Origin: Gemmatimonas sp.
Lineage (GTDB): Bacteria > Gemmatimonadota > Gemmatimonadetes > Gemmatimonadales > Gemmatimonadaceae
Length of the DNA: 64,000 nt
Reading direction: 5' to 3'
Assembly (NCBI GenBank): GCA_011390805.1
Contig: JAABRT010000002.1
Coordinates: 60,537-124,536 of the forward strand
Shown here: in pieces, positions 45,372 to 54,446 of the stretch
Numbering within the stretch: position 1 is the stretch's first letter
Layout: each line of letters starts with the position of its first letter
Program-made: the position numbers and the translations under genes
The notes under the pieces: generated by a model
Told to the model about the DNA's origin: nothing
Databases searched by the model: none
The model's input: the letters and a program-made list of their open reading frames with translations, nothing else

Positions 45372-47027
45372 GTGATACCATCTCTTGTCATTGCCTGCCT
45401 TATCTCGGCAGCTTGCGCGCAGCCCCCGGAGCAGTCCACGCAGCAGGCCCCGCAGCAGGCGCTGGCTGCTTCGGCCGCGGCGTCACCCGTTGACCAGCAG
45501 CAACCGGCGCTCGTAGTGCTGGTGAGCGTGGATCAGTTCCTGCCGCGCTTCCTCGAGCGATGGCAGTCGCAGTTCACCGGTGGGCTGGCCGAGCTGATGA
45601 ACAATGGTGCGGTCTTTCGCCAAGCGTATCACGACCACGCCATCACCGAAACCGCTCCGGGGCACGCGTCGCTGCTGTCCGGTCGCTTTCCGAACAGCAC
45701 CGGCATCGCCGCCAACTCGGCGGGCGTCAATACCAGTGACGCTCCTCTCATTGGCGCCGCCGACCCGGGGGCCAGTCCATTCCGCTTCAAGGGCACGACG
45801 CTGGCAGATTGGATGACCACCGCACAGCCGGACGCCCGGGTACTGTCCGTCTCCCGCAAGGATCGCGGTGCTATCCTGCCCGTGGGACGAGGACAGCACT
45901 CGGTCTTCTGGTACGCGATGTCGAATGGCTCCTTCACCACCAGCAGCTACTACGGCACTGCCCTTCCCGAATGGGTGAGTGCCTACAATGCCGAAGGCAA
46001 TGTGATGAAGCGGTACGCAGGGAAGTTCTGGGAGCTTTCCCGCCACGACTCGCTGTACACGGAGCCCGATTCAGTGGCCGGCGAAAGTTTTGGGCAGGGG
46101 TTCCTGTTTCCGCACTTCCTGCCACCCGATGACCTGAGCGCCACCAACATCATTATCGGCTATCCGTTCATGGATGAGTTGACGCTCGATTTTGCATTGC
46201 GTGGGGTGAGCGCCATGCAGCTCGGTCAGCGTGGGCAAACCGACCTGCTCTCCGTTTCGCTCTCAACAACAGATGCGGTGGGACATCGCTGGGGGCCGGA
46301 GTCGCGCGAGATGCACGACAACGTCCTGCGTATTGACGCAGCACTGGGTGTGTTCCTCGACTCGCTCAGCACGCTGGTTGGGCGTGAGCGACTGGCGGTG
46401 GTGTTTACCGCCGATCATGGTGTTGCGCCGAGCCCTGATTTCCGCTCGGCTACCGCCGATAACTCCGGTGCCGCGCGTGTGATGCTCGATGATTTTGATG
46501 CGGCGATTCGTTCATCCGCCGTGGCCGCATCACGTCGCAAGATTCCACTCGAGGCGCTCAACTTTGACGGCTTCACCCTCACGGTAGATCGCTCGATTGT
46601 TCCCGGGCAGGAGCGTGACCTGCGTGCCATTGCGCAGGCGTTTGCCAAGGACGCTGAGAAAGTGAACGGCGTGTTGCGCGTGGATCTGATGGAAGATCTG
46701 GCACGGGCGGACACCGCAAAAGATCACATCGCCCGACGTTGGCTGCACATGTTTGAGCCCGGCGGTGATGTAATTGCTGTGGTGACGCTCACTCCGTACA
46801 GCATTTTTGGTACGGGCAATGTCGCAACACACGGTAGTCCGCACGACTACGACGCGCACGTACCGCTGATTTTCTGGGGCTCGGCGTTCAATACACTGCG
46901 CAGCGATGCCTTTGTGCGCACAGTGGACATCGGCCCCACACTGGCGGCGCTGTTGTCGGTACCGGTGACTGAGCGAGTTGATGGCAAAGCGCTGGATCAG
47001 TCATTTCGCCGAGCGGGCACGCCGTAA
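45372..47027 (+). CDS. Alkaline phosphatase superfamily lipoprotein (PafA/NPP type)
   Basis: This protein of about 551 residues has a short lipoprotein signal (SLVIACLISAAC) and the two-zinc phosphatase fold: SVDQFLPRFLERW (metal Asp), nucleophile Thr in AITETAPGHASLLSG, LSTTDAVGHRWGP, FTADHGV and the late HGSPHDYDAHVPLIFWG. It hydrolyses phosphomono- or diesters in the periplasm or on the surface. I chose the GTG at 45372 because it gives the lipobox; ATG codons at 45267 and 45279 would add a hydrophilic leader. It is divergent from the DUF4956 gene. Confidence 0.85.
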   Translation: MIPSLVIACLISAACAQPPEQSTQQAPQQALAASAAASPVDQQQPALVVLVSVDQFLPRFLERWQSQFTGGLAELMNNGAVFRQAYHDHAITETAPGHASLLSGRFPNSTGIAANSAGVNTSDAPLIGAADPGASPFRFKGTTLADWMTTAQPDARVLSVSRKDRGAILPVGRGQHSVFWYAMSNGSFTTSSYYGTALPEWVSAYNAEGNVMKRYAGKFWELSRHDSLYTEPDSVAGESFGQGFLFPHFLPPDDLSATNIIIGYPFMDELTLDFALRGVSAMQLGQRGQTDLLSVSLSTTDAVGHRWGPESREMHDNVLRIDAALGVFLDSLSTLVGRERLAVVFTADHGVAPSPDFRSATADNSGAARVMLDDFDAAIRSSAVAASRRKIPLEALNFDGFTLTVDRSIVPGQERDLRAIAQAFAKDAEKVNGVLRVDLMEDLARADTAKDHIARRWLHMFEPGGDVIAVVTLTPYSIFGTGNVATHGSPHDYDAHVPLIFWGSAFNTLRSDAFVRTVDIGPTLAALLSVPVTERVDGKALDQSFRRAGTP

Positions 47028-47052
47028 ACGGCGTCCGCCGAGCGGCCGTGTG

Positions 47053-47619
47053 TCACGGAATCACGATACCTGCGCCGCCCGGCACACGTACTGTGCGCTG
47101 CGCCTCACCGGTCACGAACACTACGTCAACCGTGGTCAGCGTTGGAAACCATCGCGCGAGATCAACCATGATTTCGCGACCGGCGAAGGGGCGGGCGCAT
47201 CGCAACAGATAGTCGCCGTGTACTTCAACATGACGCCTTCCTGAACTGTCGGCGCCGGCGTGAATGTGACCCACGGATTGCACATCATGCGCGTGACTGT
47301 CGTTGCCGGCGTGCACTTCTACAGGTGTGATGGAGCAGCCGAGTTCAGCATCGAAGCGCAGCATTTCGGGAAATGAATCGCGCACAACGCCGATGGTTCG
47401 AGCGCGCAGTTCACGCTGTGCCGGTGTGCGCGGTTCGCCCTCAAATCCGTAGATGTTCTCCGCCGGCGCCAGAAAGTCGATGGACGCCGTGCGCTCTTCC
47501 AAGGCAATGCGTACTACGGCAAGCCCGTGTGTGTGTGCGAAAGTCTGCGCCCGGCTCGCGCGCGCTGCCAACCCTGTGGCCAGCAGCACGGCGAGTGCGG
47601 AGAGTGCACCACGGTTCAC
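47053..47619 (-). CDS. DUF2796/ZrgA-like periplasmic protein
   Basis: This 188-residue exported protein has a signal peptide (LAVLLATGLAARASRAQ) and the DUF2796 pattern: HTHGLAVVRIALEERTASID, SPAENI-like FLAPAENIYGFEGEPRTP and a histidine-bearing middle (HAGNDSHAHDVQSVGHIHAG). ZrgA of Vibrio cholerae is zinc-regulated and linked to zinc uptake. Here it lies 18 bases after the RND pump gene on the same strand, so it may bind metal for, or report on, that pump. Confidence 0.75.
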   Translation of the reverse strand: MNRGALSALAVLLATGLAARASRAQTFAHTHGLAVVRIALEERTASIDFLAPAENIYGFEGEPRTPAQRELRARTIGVVRDSFPEMLRFDAELGCSITPVEVHAGNDSHAHDVQSVGHIHAGADSSGRRHVEVHGDYLLRCARPFAGREIMVDLARWFPTLTTVDVVFVTGEAQRTVRVPGGAGIVIP

Positions 47620-47637
47620 TGCAAACGGCGGCAGTGG

Positions 47638-50600
47638 TCAGTCACCGGCAACTGGCTGCGGCGCACCGCGGCCTATCGGCGTCGGTCCCAACACGAGTGC
47701 ACGAAGCCGGGATGTAAACGCGTGCAAGAGCACGTACAGACAAGGCACAACAAACAGCGTCAACAACGTGGACAGGCTCAGTCCACCAACAACAGCAATC
47801 GCCAGCGGCCGCATCAGCTCGGAGCCGTTACCCAGTCCCAGTGCGAGCGGCGCCGTACCCACGAGTGATGTCACGGTAGTCATCAGAATGGGGCGCATGC
47901 GTGCAGCGCCTGCTTCCACCACGGCGTCGGGAATGGACGCACCCGTTTGCTCACGGTATTGGTTCACAAACTCCACCAGCAGAATCGAGTTGTTGACCAC
48001 GATACCGGCCAGCAGAATGACACCGAGCAGTGCAGGGGCACTGAATGGTGTACCGGTGATTTTGAGAATCGCGACCACGCCAACAAGTGCCAACGGAACT
48101 GCGGCCAGAATCACAAACGGGTCGGTGAGGCTTTCGTACTGCACCGACAGCACAACAAACACCAGGAAAATGGCCAATCCTACCACGAGCAACATCTGCG
48201 CGTTGCTCTCTTCAATCGCTTCTGCCTCGCCACCAATGATGATGCCGTAACCATCGGGCAAGGCGAGCTCTGAGAGTCGTGTGCGAATGGAGTCAGTCAC
48301 AGCGCCCACGCTTGCAACGTTCGTGAGCACATCACCGGTGAGTTGAATCTGTCGATTCTGATTGACACGGCGAATGCTGCTGGGACCGAGTGCCGGCCCC
48401 ACAAACGCGACATCGCGCAACTGCACGGGCGCGCGTCCGGCACCGGCCGGAAAGAGTGGCAGATCAGCCAGATTGTTCACACTCTGAAAGCGGCCGCGCG
48501 GAAAAAACACGCGAACATCGTACTCAAAGTTTCCTTCGGCAAAGCGCGTCGCCACCGTACCATCGAGCGCGGTACGGATGGTCTGACCAACGGTTGCGAC
48601 ATCAAGGCCGAGAGTGCGCGCACGCTCGCGATCGAGCTCGATTGAGAGCAGCGGATTCTGATCGTCGGCCTGGAACTCAAAGTTCTGCAAGCCCGGTGTG
48701 CCCTGCAGGGTGCGCGCGACATCACGACCGATCTGATCGAGCGCCAGCAGTTCATCACCGACAATGGCAATCGATACCGCCTCGCCGCTGCTGGAGGTGC
48801 GCAGACCGCGAATGCGAGGGGGACGCACACCAACACGTGCTCCCGCGAAGCCGCGCGCGTCAATGCGTGATTGCAGCTCCGTGACCCACTGTTCTGCGCT
48901 CAACTCACGTTCGTTGGCCGGATCGAGCCTGATGTCCAGGCTGCCGCGACCGGCGTTGGCGCTGCTTGTGCCGCCAAACAGGAATCCACCAGCCGTTGAA
49001 AACACGCTCACGACGTTGGGCATTTCCTGCGCCATCGCCTCGAGCTCCTGCGTGAGCCGGTTGGTCTGCTCCGGTGTTGCGCCAGCGGGGAGGCGGATGT
49101 ACGCGCCAATGCTGCCGTCGTCTACCTGCGGCAAAAACTCATTCGGGATGCCACGGCCAACCAGCACCGCAGCCAACAGCGACGCGGTCGCCGCGCCAAC
49201 CACCGCCCAACGCCAGCGCACCGCCGCCGCCGCCGCGCCCCGGTAACGCTCTGTCAGTCCCTCGATAAACCGATTGAAGGCGACGAGTGGCGCAAATCGT
49301 TCAAGCCCACTTGAGAACCGCACTTTGCCAAGCTGTGCGGCGAGCATCGGGACCAGTGTCAACGCCAGCGGCAGCGACGCCAGAATTGCGAACGAAATCG
49401 TCAGAATGAGTTCGCGGAAAATCAATGCCGCGAGACCGGTGATCAGCAGGAATGGCGCTACTGACGCCAGATTGGTGCTGGTGGAAGCAAAGATCGCCTT
49501 GCCCACTTCGGCGGCGCCCACATGTGCGCTTTGCTCAGCATCCAATCCGTCCTGTGTGCGACGGCGATAGATGTTCTCCAGCATCACAATCGCATTGTCC
49601 AACAGCAACCCGGTGCCAAGTGCCAGACCGCCCAGCGACATGATGTTGAGCGTCAGGTCGGCCACACCCATCATCACGAACGTGGCCAGCACGGCCAGCG
49701 GAATGGACACGCCAATGATGAAGGTCTTTCTGAACGACCGCAGGAAAATCAGCACCACCAGCATGGCCAGGCAGGCGCCAACCACAGCCGCACCTTGCAC
49801 CGATGCCAGTGCGTCACGAATGAAGCCCGACTGGTCGAAGGTGACGTTGTATTTGATGTCACGCGGGATGTACGACGACGCCTGCAGGCTGGCCAGCATC
49901 GCTTCCATGCCGTCTACCACTTCAACGGTATTCGCTTCGGGTTGCTTCTGAATGCCGATGCGCACCGCCGGCACACCGTTCAGTCGCGCCCAGAAGCGCT
50001 GCTCCTGACTGGTGTCGCGTACCGTGGCCACATCACGCAGCGGGATGCGACTGTCGCCGGTACCGGTAAGCAGCACATTCCGGATGTCGTCAACCGATTC
50101 GAACTTGCCCGTGGTGCGGCTCACCAGTTCGAGATCGGGACCAGACACACGTCCGCCGGCAATGTTCTGATTGTCGTTGCGCAGCGCGGTGAGCACGCCG
50201 TTTACTGACAAGCCAAAGCCGCGCAAGCGTTCAGGATCAAGTTCCACCTGCACTTCGCGCACCAACCCACCGGAGACGTCAACCGATGCAACGCCGTCTA
50301 CAGACAGCAGCTGTGGCCGCAGCCGCTGCTCTACCCATTGTCGCAGCGCCACCAGATCGCGTTCATCGGAAGAAAACGCCACCTGATAAATCTGCATCTG
50401 CGACGGATCGGATTTGTTGATCACCGGCGGATCGGCTTCCACCGGCAGTCGCGCACGCACTCGTTCCACATTCTTGGCGGCATCCTGCAACGCAAAATCA
50501 ACGTTGGTGCCGTAGCGGAAATCCAGCGAAATACTGACGCGCCCTTCGGAGATATCCGTCTCCATGCGCTGCAGATTTTCCGTTGTAGCCAGCGATGACT

Positions 50601-50826
50601 CAAGAACCTTGGCAACGGTCTCTTCGAGCACCACCGGCTCGACACCCGCGTTGGATACCGACACGCGGACCTGCGGGTACACAATGCGCGGCAGCAAATC
50701 CACAGGCAGTCGTCCAACGTATACCAGGCCCAGTACCAGCAAGGTGCTGGTGAGCATCACCGTGCCGATAGGGCGAAGGATCGACCAGCTGCTGAGGCCG
50801 GAATATTTCGGTTGTTCGTCTTTCAT
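47638..50826 (-). CDS. RND-family efflux pump inner-membrane subunit
   Basis: This 1062-residue transporter is of full RND length with twelve membrane helices and two large periplasmic loops. It begins SILRPIGTVMLTSTLLVLG, and the fourth helix carries the proton-relay segment GLLLDNAIVMLENIYRR. Later helices contain FVVLSVQYESLTDPFVIL and VVNNSILLVEFVNQYR. The pattern is of the HAE/hydrophobe type more than the heavy-metal CzcA type. The ATG at 50826 fits the family start. It is 44 bases after the adaptor gene; no outer-membrane factor is encoded nearby, so it must use a shared TolC-like channel. Confidence 0.93.
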   Translation of the reverse strand: MKDEQPKYSGLSSWSILRPIGTVMLTSTLLVLGLVYVGRLPVDLLPRIVYPQVRVSVSNAGVEPVVLEETVAKVLESSLATTENLQRMETDISEGRVSISLDFRYGTNVDFALQDAAKNVERVRARLPVEADPPVINKSDPSQMQIYQVAFSSDERDLVALRQWVEQRLRPQLLSVDGVASVDVSGGLVREVQVELDPERLRGFGLSVNGVLTALRNDNQNIAGGRVSGPDLELVSRTTGKFESVDDIRNVLLTGTGDSRIPLRDVATVRDTSQEQRFWARLNGVPAVRIGIQKQPEANTVEVVDGMEAMLASLQASSYIPRDIKYNVTFDQSGFIRDALASVQGAAVVGACLAMLVVLIFLRSFRKTFIIGVSIPLAVLATFVMMGVADLTLNIMSLGGLALGTGLLLDNAIVMLENIYRRRTQDGLDAEQSAHVGAAEVGKAIFASTSTNLASVAPFLLITGLAALIFRELILTISFAILASLPLALTLVPMLAAQLGKVRFSSGLERFAPLVAFNRFIEGLTERYRGAAAAAVRWRWAVVGAATASLLAAVLVGRGIPNEFLPQVDDGSIGAYIRLPAGATPEQTNRLTQELEAMAQEMPNVVSVFSTAGGFLFGGTSSANAGRGSLDIRLDPANERELSAEQWVTELQSRIDARGFAGARVGVRPPRIRGLRTSSSGEAVSIAIVGDELLALDQIGRDVARTLQGTPGLQNFEFQADDQNPLLSIELDRERARTLGLDVATVGQTIRTALDGTVATRFAEGNFEYDVRVFFPRGRFQSVNNLADLPLFPAGAGRAPVQLRDVAFVGPALGPSSIRRVNQNRQIQLTGDVLTNVASVGAVTDSIRTRLSELALPDGYGIIIGGEAEAIEESNAQMLLVVGLAIFLVFVVLSVQYESLTDPFVILAAVPLALVGVVAILKITGTPFSAPALLGVILLAGIVVNNSILLVEFVNQYREQTGASIPDAVVEAGAARMRPILMTTVTSLVGTAPLALGLGNGSELMRPLAIAVVGGLSLSTLLTLFVVPCLYVLLHAFTSRLRALVLGPTPIGRGAPQPVAGD

Positions 50827-50870
50827 TGTCGGTCTCGTCTGATCATGTGGCGGTATGTGATTCACACCAC

Positions 50871-52064
50871 TCACTGCGTTACACGGGCAAGCCGCGCACT
50901 GTCGGCGCTCGGCGCCCTGATGGCAGCCTCGGTATCAGGCACAGCGGTCGCGTCAGCGGCGCGGGACGGCGCATCGGGGGCCAGCGGGTCAACGATGCGT
51001 ACCTGTCCACCTTCTCTCACAAGCGAGTTGCCGGCCACAATCACGGTGTCTCCGCTATTCAATCCGGCAAACACCTCGAGCCGTCCATCAACATCCGCAC
51101 CGACACGTACCGCACGTCGCTCGGCCAGCCCGTCGCGGATCACAAACACGCTCCGGGCGCCGCTCGCGCCGAGCACAGCGCGCGTCGGCACCACCAGCGC
51201 GTCATTCTTGGTGTCGAGGCTCAGTGTGGCGCGTACCGTGTAGCCGGGGCGAAGCACCGATGTGGAGTTGCCCGTGATGGCCACTTCAACGGGAACCAGT
51301 CGCGTCAGCGAATCGGCGGTGGGGAAGATGCGGCGAATGCGGCCCGGAAACTTTGCGCCGGCCAGTGCATCGACGCTCAGATCAACGGTTGCCCCCGTGC
51401 GCAGCTGAGACACCTCCAACTCTGAAACCGGCAACCGCACCACCAGCGTGGACAGATCGGAGACCGTGAAAAGCCGTGTATTGGCCGACACGATATCACC
51501 GCTCTGCACAAAGCGTGCAGTGACCACGCCGTCTATCGGCGATTCGATGCGCGCAAACTCCAGGCGAGTGCGAAGCTGCGACACGGTGGCTCTGGCAGAC
51601 GCCAGTGCGCTCTGATCGCGCTCGTTTTCGGCCGCGGTCACGATCTGTTTTTCAAAGAGTTCAGCCGAGCGCTTGGCCGTGGCGTCGGCGAAGGTGAGGG
51701 CAGCTTCAGCGGCCCGTACCTGTGCTTCAAGTTCCCGCGCGTCTACCTGCGCCAGCAACTGGCCGGCACGCACTCGGGTGCCTTCTTCAGCGCGGACTTC
51801 GAGCAGCGCGCCTCCGAGCTGCGCGTTCACGCTCACGGTGCGGATCGGTTCGAGCAGGCCGGTCACGAGGCTGGTATTGGCCATCGTCACTCGCTCAACC
51901 ACCGCGATCTCAACCGGCGTGATCTCGGGGCCACCGCGGCCACGGCCGCCTCCGGGACCGCCGCGACCGCCAGCCGCAGCGTCAGGTGAATCGCTGCCAC
52001 AGGCGGCGAGGCTCGCTGTAGCGAGCAGAAGCACGGAATATTTGAGAAACAGCGTTGGGCGCAT
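50871..52064 (-). CDS. RND pump periplasmic adaptor (membrane fusion) lipoprotein
   Basis: This protein of about 397 residues has a lipoprotein signal (lipobox LAAC), a Gly/Arg-rich linker (GGRGGPGGGRGRGGPE), a lipoyl-type half (GGALLEVRAEEGTRVRAGQLL), a helical hairpin and the matching half IESPIDGVVTARFVQSGDIV, then barrel and membrane-proximal domains. It bridges the RND pump to an outer-membrane channel. I chose the ATG at 52064; a GTG at 52097 would start inside the leader hairpin. No good ribosome-binding site precedes either. Confidence 0.9.
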   Translation of the reverse strand: MRPTLFLKYSVLLLATASLAACGSDSPDAAAGGRGGPGGGRGRGGPEITPVEIAVVERVTMANTSLVTGLLEPIRTVSVNAQLGGALLEVRAEEGTRVRAGQLLAQVDARELEAQVRAAEAALTFADATAKRSAELFEKQIVTAAENERDQSALASARATVSQLRTRLEFARIESPIDGVVTARFVQSGDIVSANTRLFTVSDLSTLVVRLPVSELEVSQLRTGATVDLSVDALAGAKFPGRIRRIFPTADSLTRLVPVEVAITGNSTSVLRPGYTVRATLSLDTKNDALVVPTRAVLGASGARSVFVIRDGLAERRAVRVGADVDGRLEVFAGLNSGDTVIVAGNSLVREGGQVRIVDPLAPDAPSRAADATAVPDTEAAIRAPSADSARLARVTQ

Positions 52065-52083
52065 AATCACGATATTGAGCGTC

Positions 52084-52121
52084 AAAAAAACGGGCACAGC
52101 CTGAGTCTCGGCAGCGTGCCC
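52084..52121 (-). terminator. Terminator-like hairpin in the leader of the efflux operon (possible attenuator)
   Basis: Read on the minus strand, CGGGCAC pairs with GTGCCCG (outer stem, extended by a wobble pair and an inner GCC/GGC) and is followed by seven T (52090-52084). It ends 20 bases before the adaptor ATG. No gene lies upstream on this strand, so the structure belongs to the operon's own leader. Confidence 0.6.
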
Positions 52122-52292
52122 GCGACACCCTGTATACGCTTGAGTCGTCCGGGTCGTTCACTCGGCGCTGAGAGACATTGGCTGGCAAACTGTCGATTTC
52201 GGCGGCCGGGCCCATCTCTCACCGCTTTTTTCACCGGTGCGACAGTGTCTCAGCTTTGCGGCCTGGGCAGGGATGGTGGCTAGCTTCCATTC

Positions 52293-52769
52293 ATGCTCAC
52301 ACTGCCCGACCAGAGCCTCGGCGCCCCTGCGCCTGTCCGCCCGCGGCGCGTATCCACAACGCAGCTGCTTGTGCGGGGCTTGACGCTCAGGTGTCCGCAC
52401 TGCGGAGGCCGAGGCCTCTTTGCCACCTTCTTTACGCTGAAGCCGCAGTGCCCTACATGCGGTCTGCGCATCGAGCGCGGCGAAAGCGACTACTTTGTGG
52501 GCGCGTACCTGTTTAACCTGATCGCCGTTGAGCTGATTCTGTTTTTCTGTGTGTGCGGCTTTGTGATTTTCACGTGGCCCGATGTACCGTGGAATCTGCT
52601 GACGGTGGTAACCGCAGTGCTCATGCTGTCGGGCTGTTTTCTCTGTTATCCCTTCGCGAAAACGACATGGCTGGCCGTTGATCTGGCCATACGTCCGCTG
52701 TCCGATGAAGAAATGAGCTGGCATCACGACAACGGCGAGATTGGTGACCGTGAGCTGCCGCACGTCTGA
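52293..52769 (+). CDS. DUF983 membrane protein with zinc ribbon
   Basis: This 158-residue protein has the DUF983 layout: a four-cysteine zinc ribbon (RCPHCGGRGLF and CPTCGLRIERGESDYFVGAY) and two or three membrane helices (LIAVELILFFCVCGFVIF, VTAVLMLSGCFLCYPFAKTT). DUF983 genes often sit near SURF1 and cytochrome oxidase genes in other bacteria; here SURF1 is more than 30 kb away. The function is unknown. The promoter is expected in the 228-base divergent gap, where ctagcttc lies 20 bases before the ATG. Confidence 0.88.
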   Translation: MLTLPDQSLGAPAPVRPRRVSTTQLLVRGLTLRCPHCGGRGLFATFFTLKPQCPTCGLRIERGESDYFVGAYLFNLIAVELILFFCVCGFVIFTWPDVPWNLLTVVTAVLMLSGCFLCYPFAKTTWLAVDLAIRPLSDEEMSWHHDNGEIGDRELPHV

Positions 52770-52793
52770 CCTGTTTTCAGACGGGGTGAGGTT

Positions 52794-54446
52794 TTGCGCG
52801 TGATCTGGTGGCAGAGCGCCGCTGCGGTTTGTCGTTTTGAGTTAAGCGTACAGCGACGCGAACCGGCGACTGTCTTATACGGTCTTGTGTTTCTGTTACT
52901 CACGTTTGCCTTCGTGAGCAGCGGTACTGTGGAACTGGTCGCAGACCGGGGGGCACTGCCCAAGCTTTCACCGCTGGCGATTGCACTGGCGTTGGGTGGC
53001 CTCACTGCGTTCGGTCAGGTGATCACGACCATGATCACTGCCAGTGCCCTGTTGCGGGACCGCGCGTGGCGCACCGATCAACTGCTCTTCACCACCCCGC
53101 TGTCGCACAGTGCATGGGTAGTAGGTCGATGGCTGGCGGCGTTGCTCACCATGGGCGCCGTGTACAGCACGCTCATGGTGGGTGTGCTCGCAGGAGCGGC
53201 GGCGCTCTACTTCACACAGGGCTCACTAAGCGGTGACCAGCTTGCAACCAACGGCTCTGCACTGTCCGCACTTGATGTGATACGCCGGACTGTGTGGGCG
53301 TGGACCACGATTACGGTGCCCACCACGATCGCGGCAGCCACAATACTGGTGACGGTGGCCGTGCGTACACGGCACTTGCTCGGCGTATTGTCGGCGGCGC
53401 TGGTGCTGCTGTTTTTGTGGCAGGGGTGCGAGGCGATTGTGCGCAACACCACCGACAGCGCCAGCGTGTGGCCTGTGCTGGCGTCGCTCGCGGATCCGTT
53501 CGGCACCAGTGCGCTGCAAGTTGTGACGTCGTCGTGGAGTGATGCTGAACGCGCTGCACGACTGGTGCCGTTTGTTGGTCTGGTGGGCGCGAGTCGGCTC
53601 ACGTGGCTCGTGCTGGCGTTGGGTATCGGCGCGATGGCGCTCCGTCCTATGCCCTACGTTGTCGGGCGCAACGAATCGCCCGCGGTTGGCCGTGTGCGCG
53701 GCGGTGGTGTACGTTGGTTTGCCGCACAGCCCTTTTTCGCATTAACGCACTTCACGCTTCGCTGGACCTGGCGAGAGCGTGGGTGGCTGATCATCGCGAC
53801 GCTCGGCGTGCTGAACGTGGCGTCGCACGCGTTCACTGCCGCACCGAACATTGTGGCCGACGCGGCCGGTGTGGTGGCACTGGTTCGCGAACACGCCAGA
53901 CTGTTCCTGATACTGCTGGCCACGATTTATGCGGGCGAGATTCTCTGGCGTGATGTCGATGAACGGGTGGTGGAACTCATCAACTCCACACCCATACGCT
54001 CGGCGCAACTGGTGCTCAGCCGCTTGCTTGGTGTGATGACCGCGCAGCTCACATTGGTGATGGCGCTGGCCGGCGTCGCGTGGGCTGCGCGCCTGCTCGT
54101 GGGCGGTGCCCCGTCAGCGCCACAGGTTCTTGCCTACGGCGTGCTGTGGCTGTTCGTACCCTTTGCACTCTGGCTCATGATGTCGCTCACTGTGCACGTG
54201 CTGGTGGGCAACAAAATCATCGGGCATCTGTTGCTGATTGCGGGCTGGGTACTGGCCGTCGCCATCGATGCCAACGGTTGGGCGCAATCGCCGTGGATTC
54301 GTTTTGCTGATCTTGCACCGCTGGGCGCAGGGCAAGCCGCGCCGGTGGTGCTGGCGCTGCAGCAGGCCGCGTGGTGGTGCACCGTGAGCGCGTTGCTGCT
54401 CGCGTTCACGGTACACCGGTGGCGCCGCGTTACTTCTCCACGATGA
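52794..54446 (+). CDS. ABC-2-type transporter permease (large membrane protein)
   Basis: This protein of about 550 residues has around twelve hydrophobic segments in two halves. It looks like the ABC-2 permeases that export lipids, copper-related factors or antibiotics: LLFTTPLSHSAWVVGRWLAALL in the first half and the parallel VELINSTPIRSAQLVLSRLLGV in the second. This internal similarity suggests a tandem permease fusion. No ATPase gene adjoins it, which is unusual. The start is TTG at 52794 or GTG at 52800. The 3' end overlaps the convergent lipoprotein gene by 17 bases. Confidence 0.75.
   Translation: MRVIWWQSAAAVCRFELSVQRREPATVLYGLVFLLLTFAFVSSGTVELVADRGALPKLSPLAIALALGGLTAFGQVITTMITASALLRDRAWRTDQLLFTTPLSHSAWVVGRWLAALLTMGAVYSTLMVGVLAGAAALYFTQGSLSGDQLATNGSALSALDVIRRTVWAWTTITVPTTIAAATILVTVAVRTRHLLGVLSAALVLLFLWQGCEAIVRNTTDSASVWPVLASLADPFGTSALQVVTSSWSDAERAARLVPFVGLVGASRLTWLVLALGIGAMALRPMPYVVGRNESPAVGRVRGGGVRWFAAQPFFALTHFTLRWTWRERGWLIIATLGVLNVASHAFTAAPNIVADAAGVVALVREHARLFLILLATIYAGEILWRDVDERVVELINSTPIRSAQLVLSRLLGVMTAQLTLVMALAGVAWAARLLVGGAPSAPQVLAYGVLWLFVPFALWLMMSLTVHVLVGNKIIGHLLLIAGWVLAVAIDANGWAQSPWIRFADLAPLGAGQAAPVVLALQQAAWWCTVSALLLAFTVHRWRRVTSPR

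Noticed and set aside
52158..52763. Minus-strand frame opposite the DUF983 gene
   Set aside because: It overlaps a recognisable DUF983 protein and its translation is basic low-similarity sequence.
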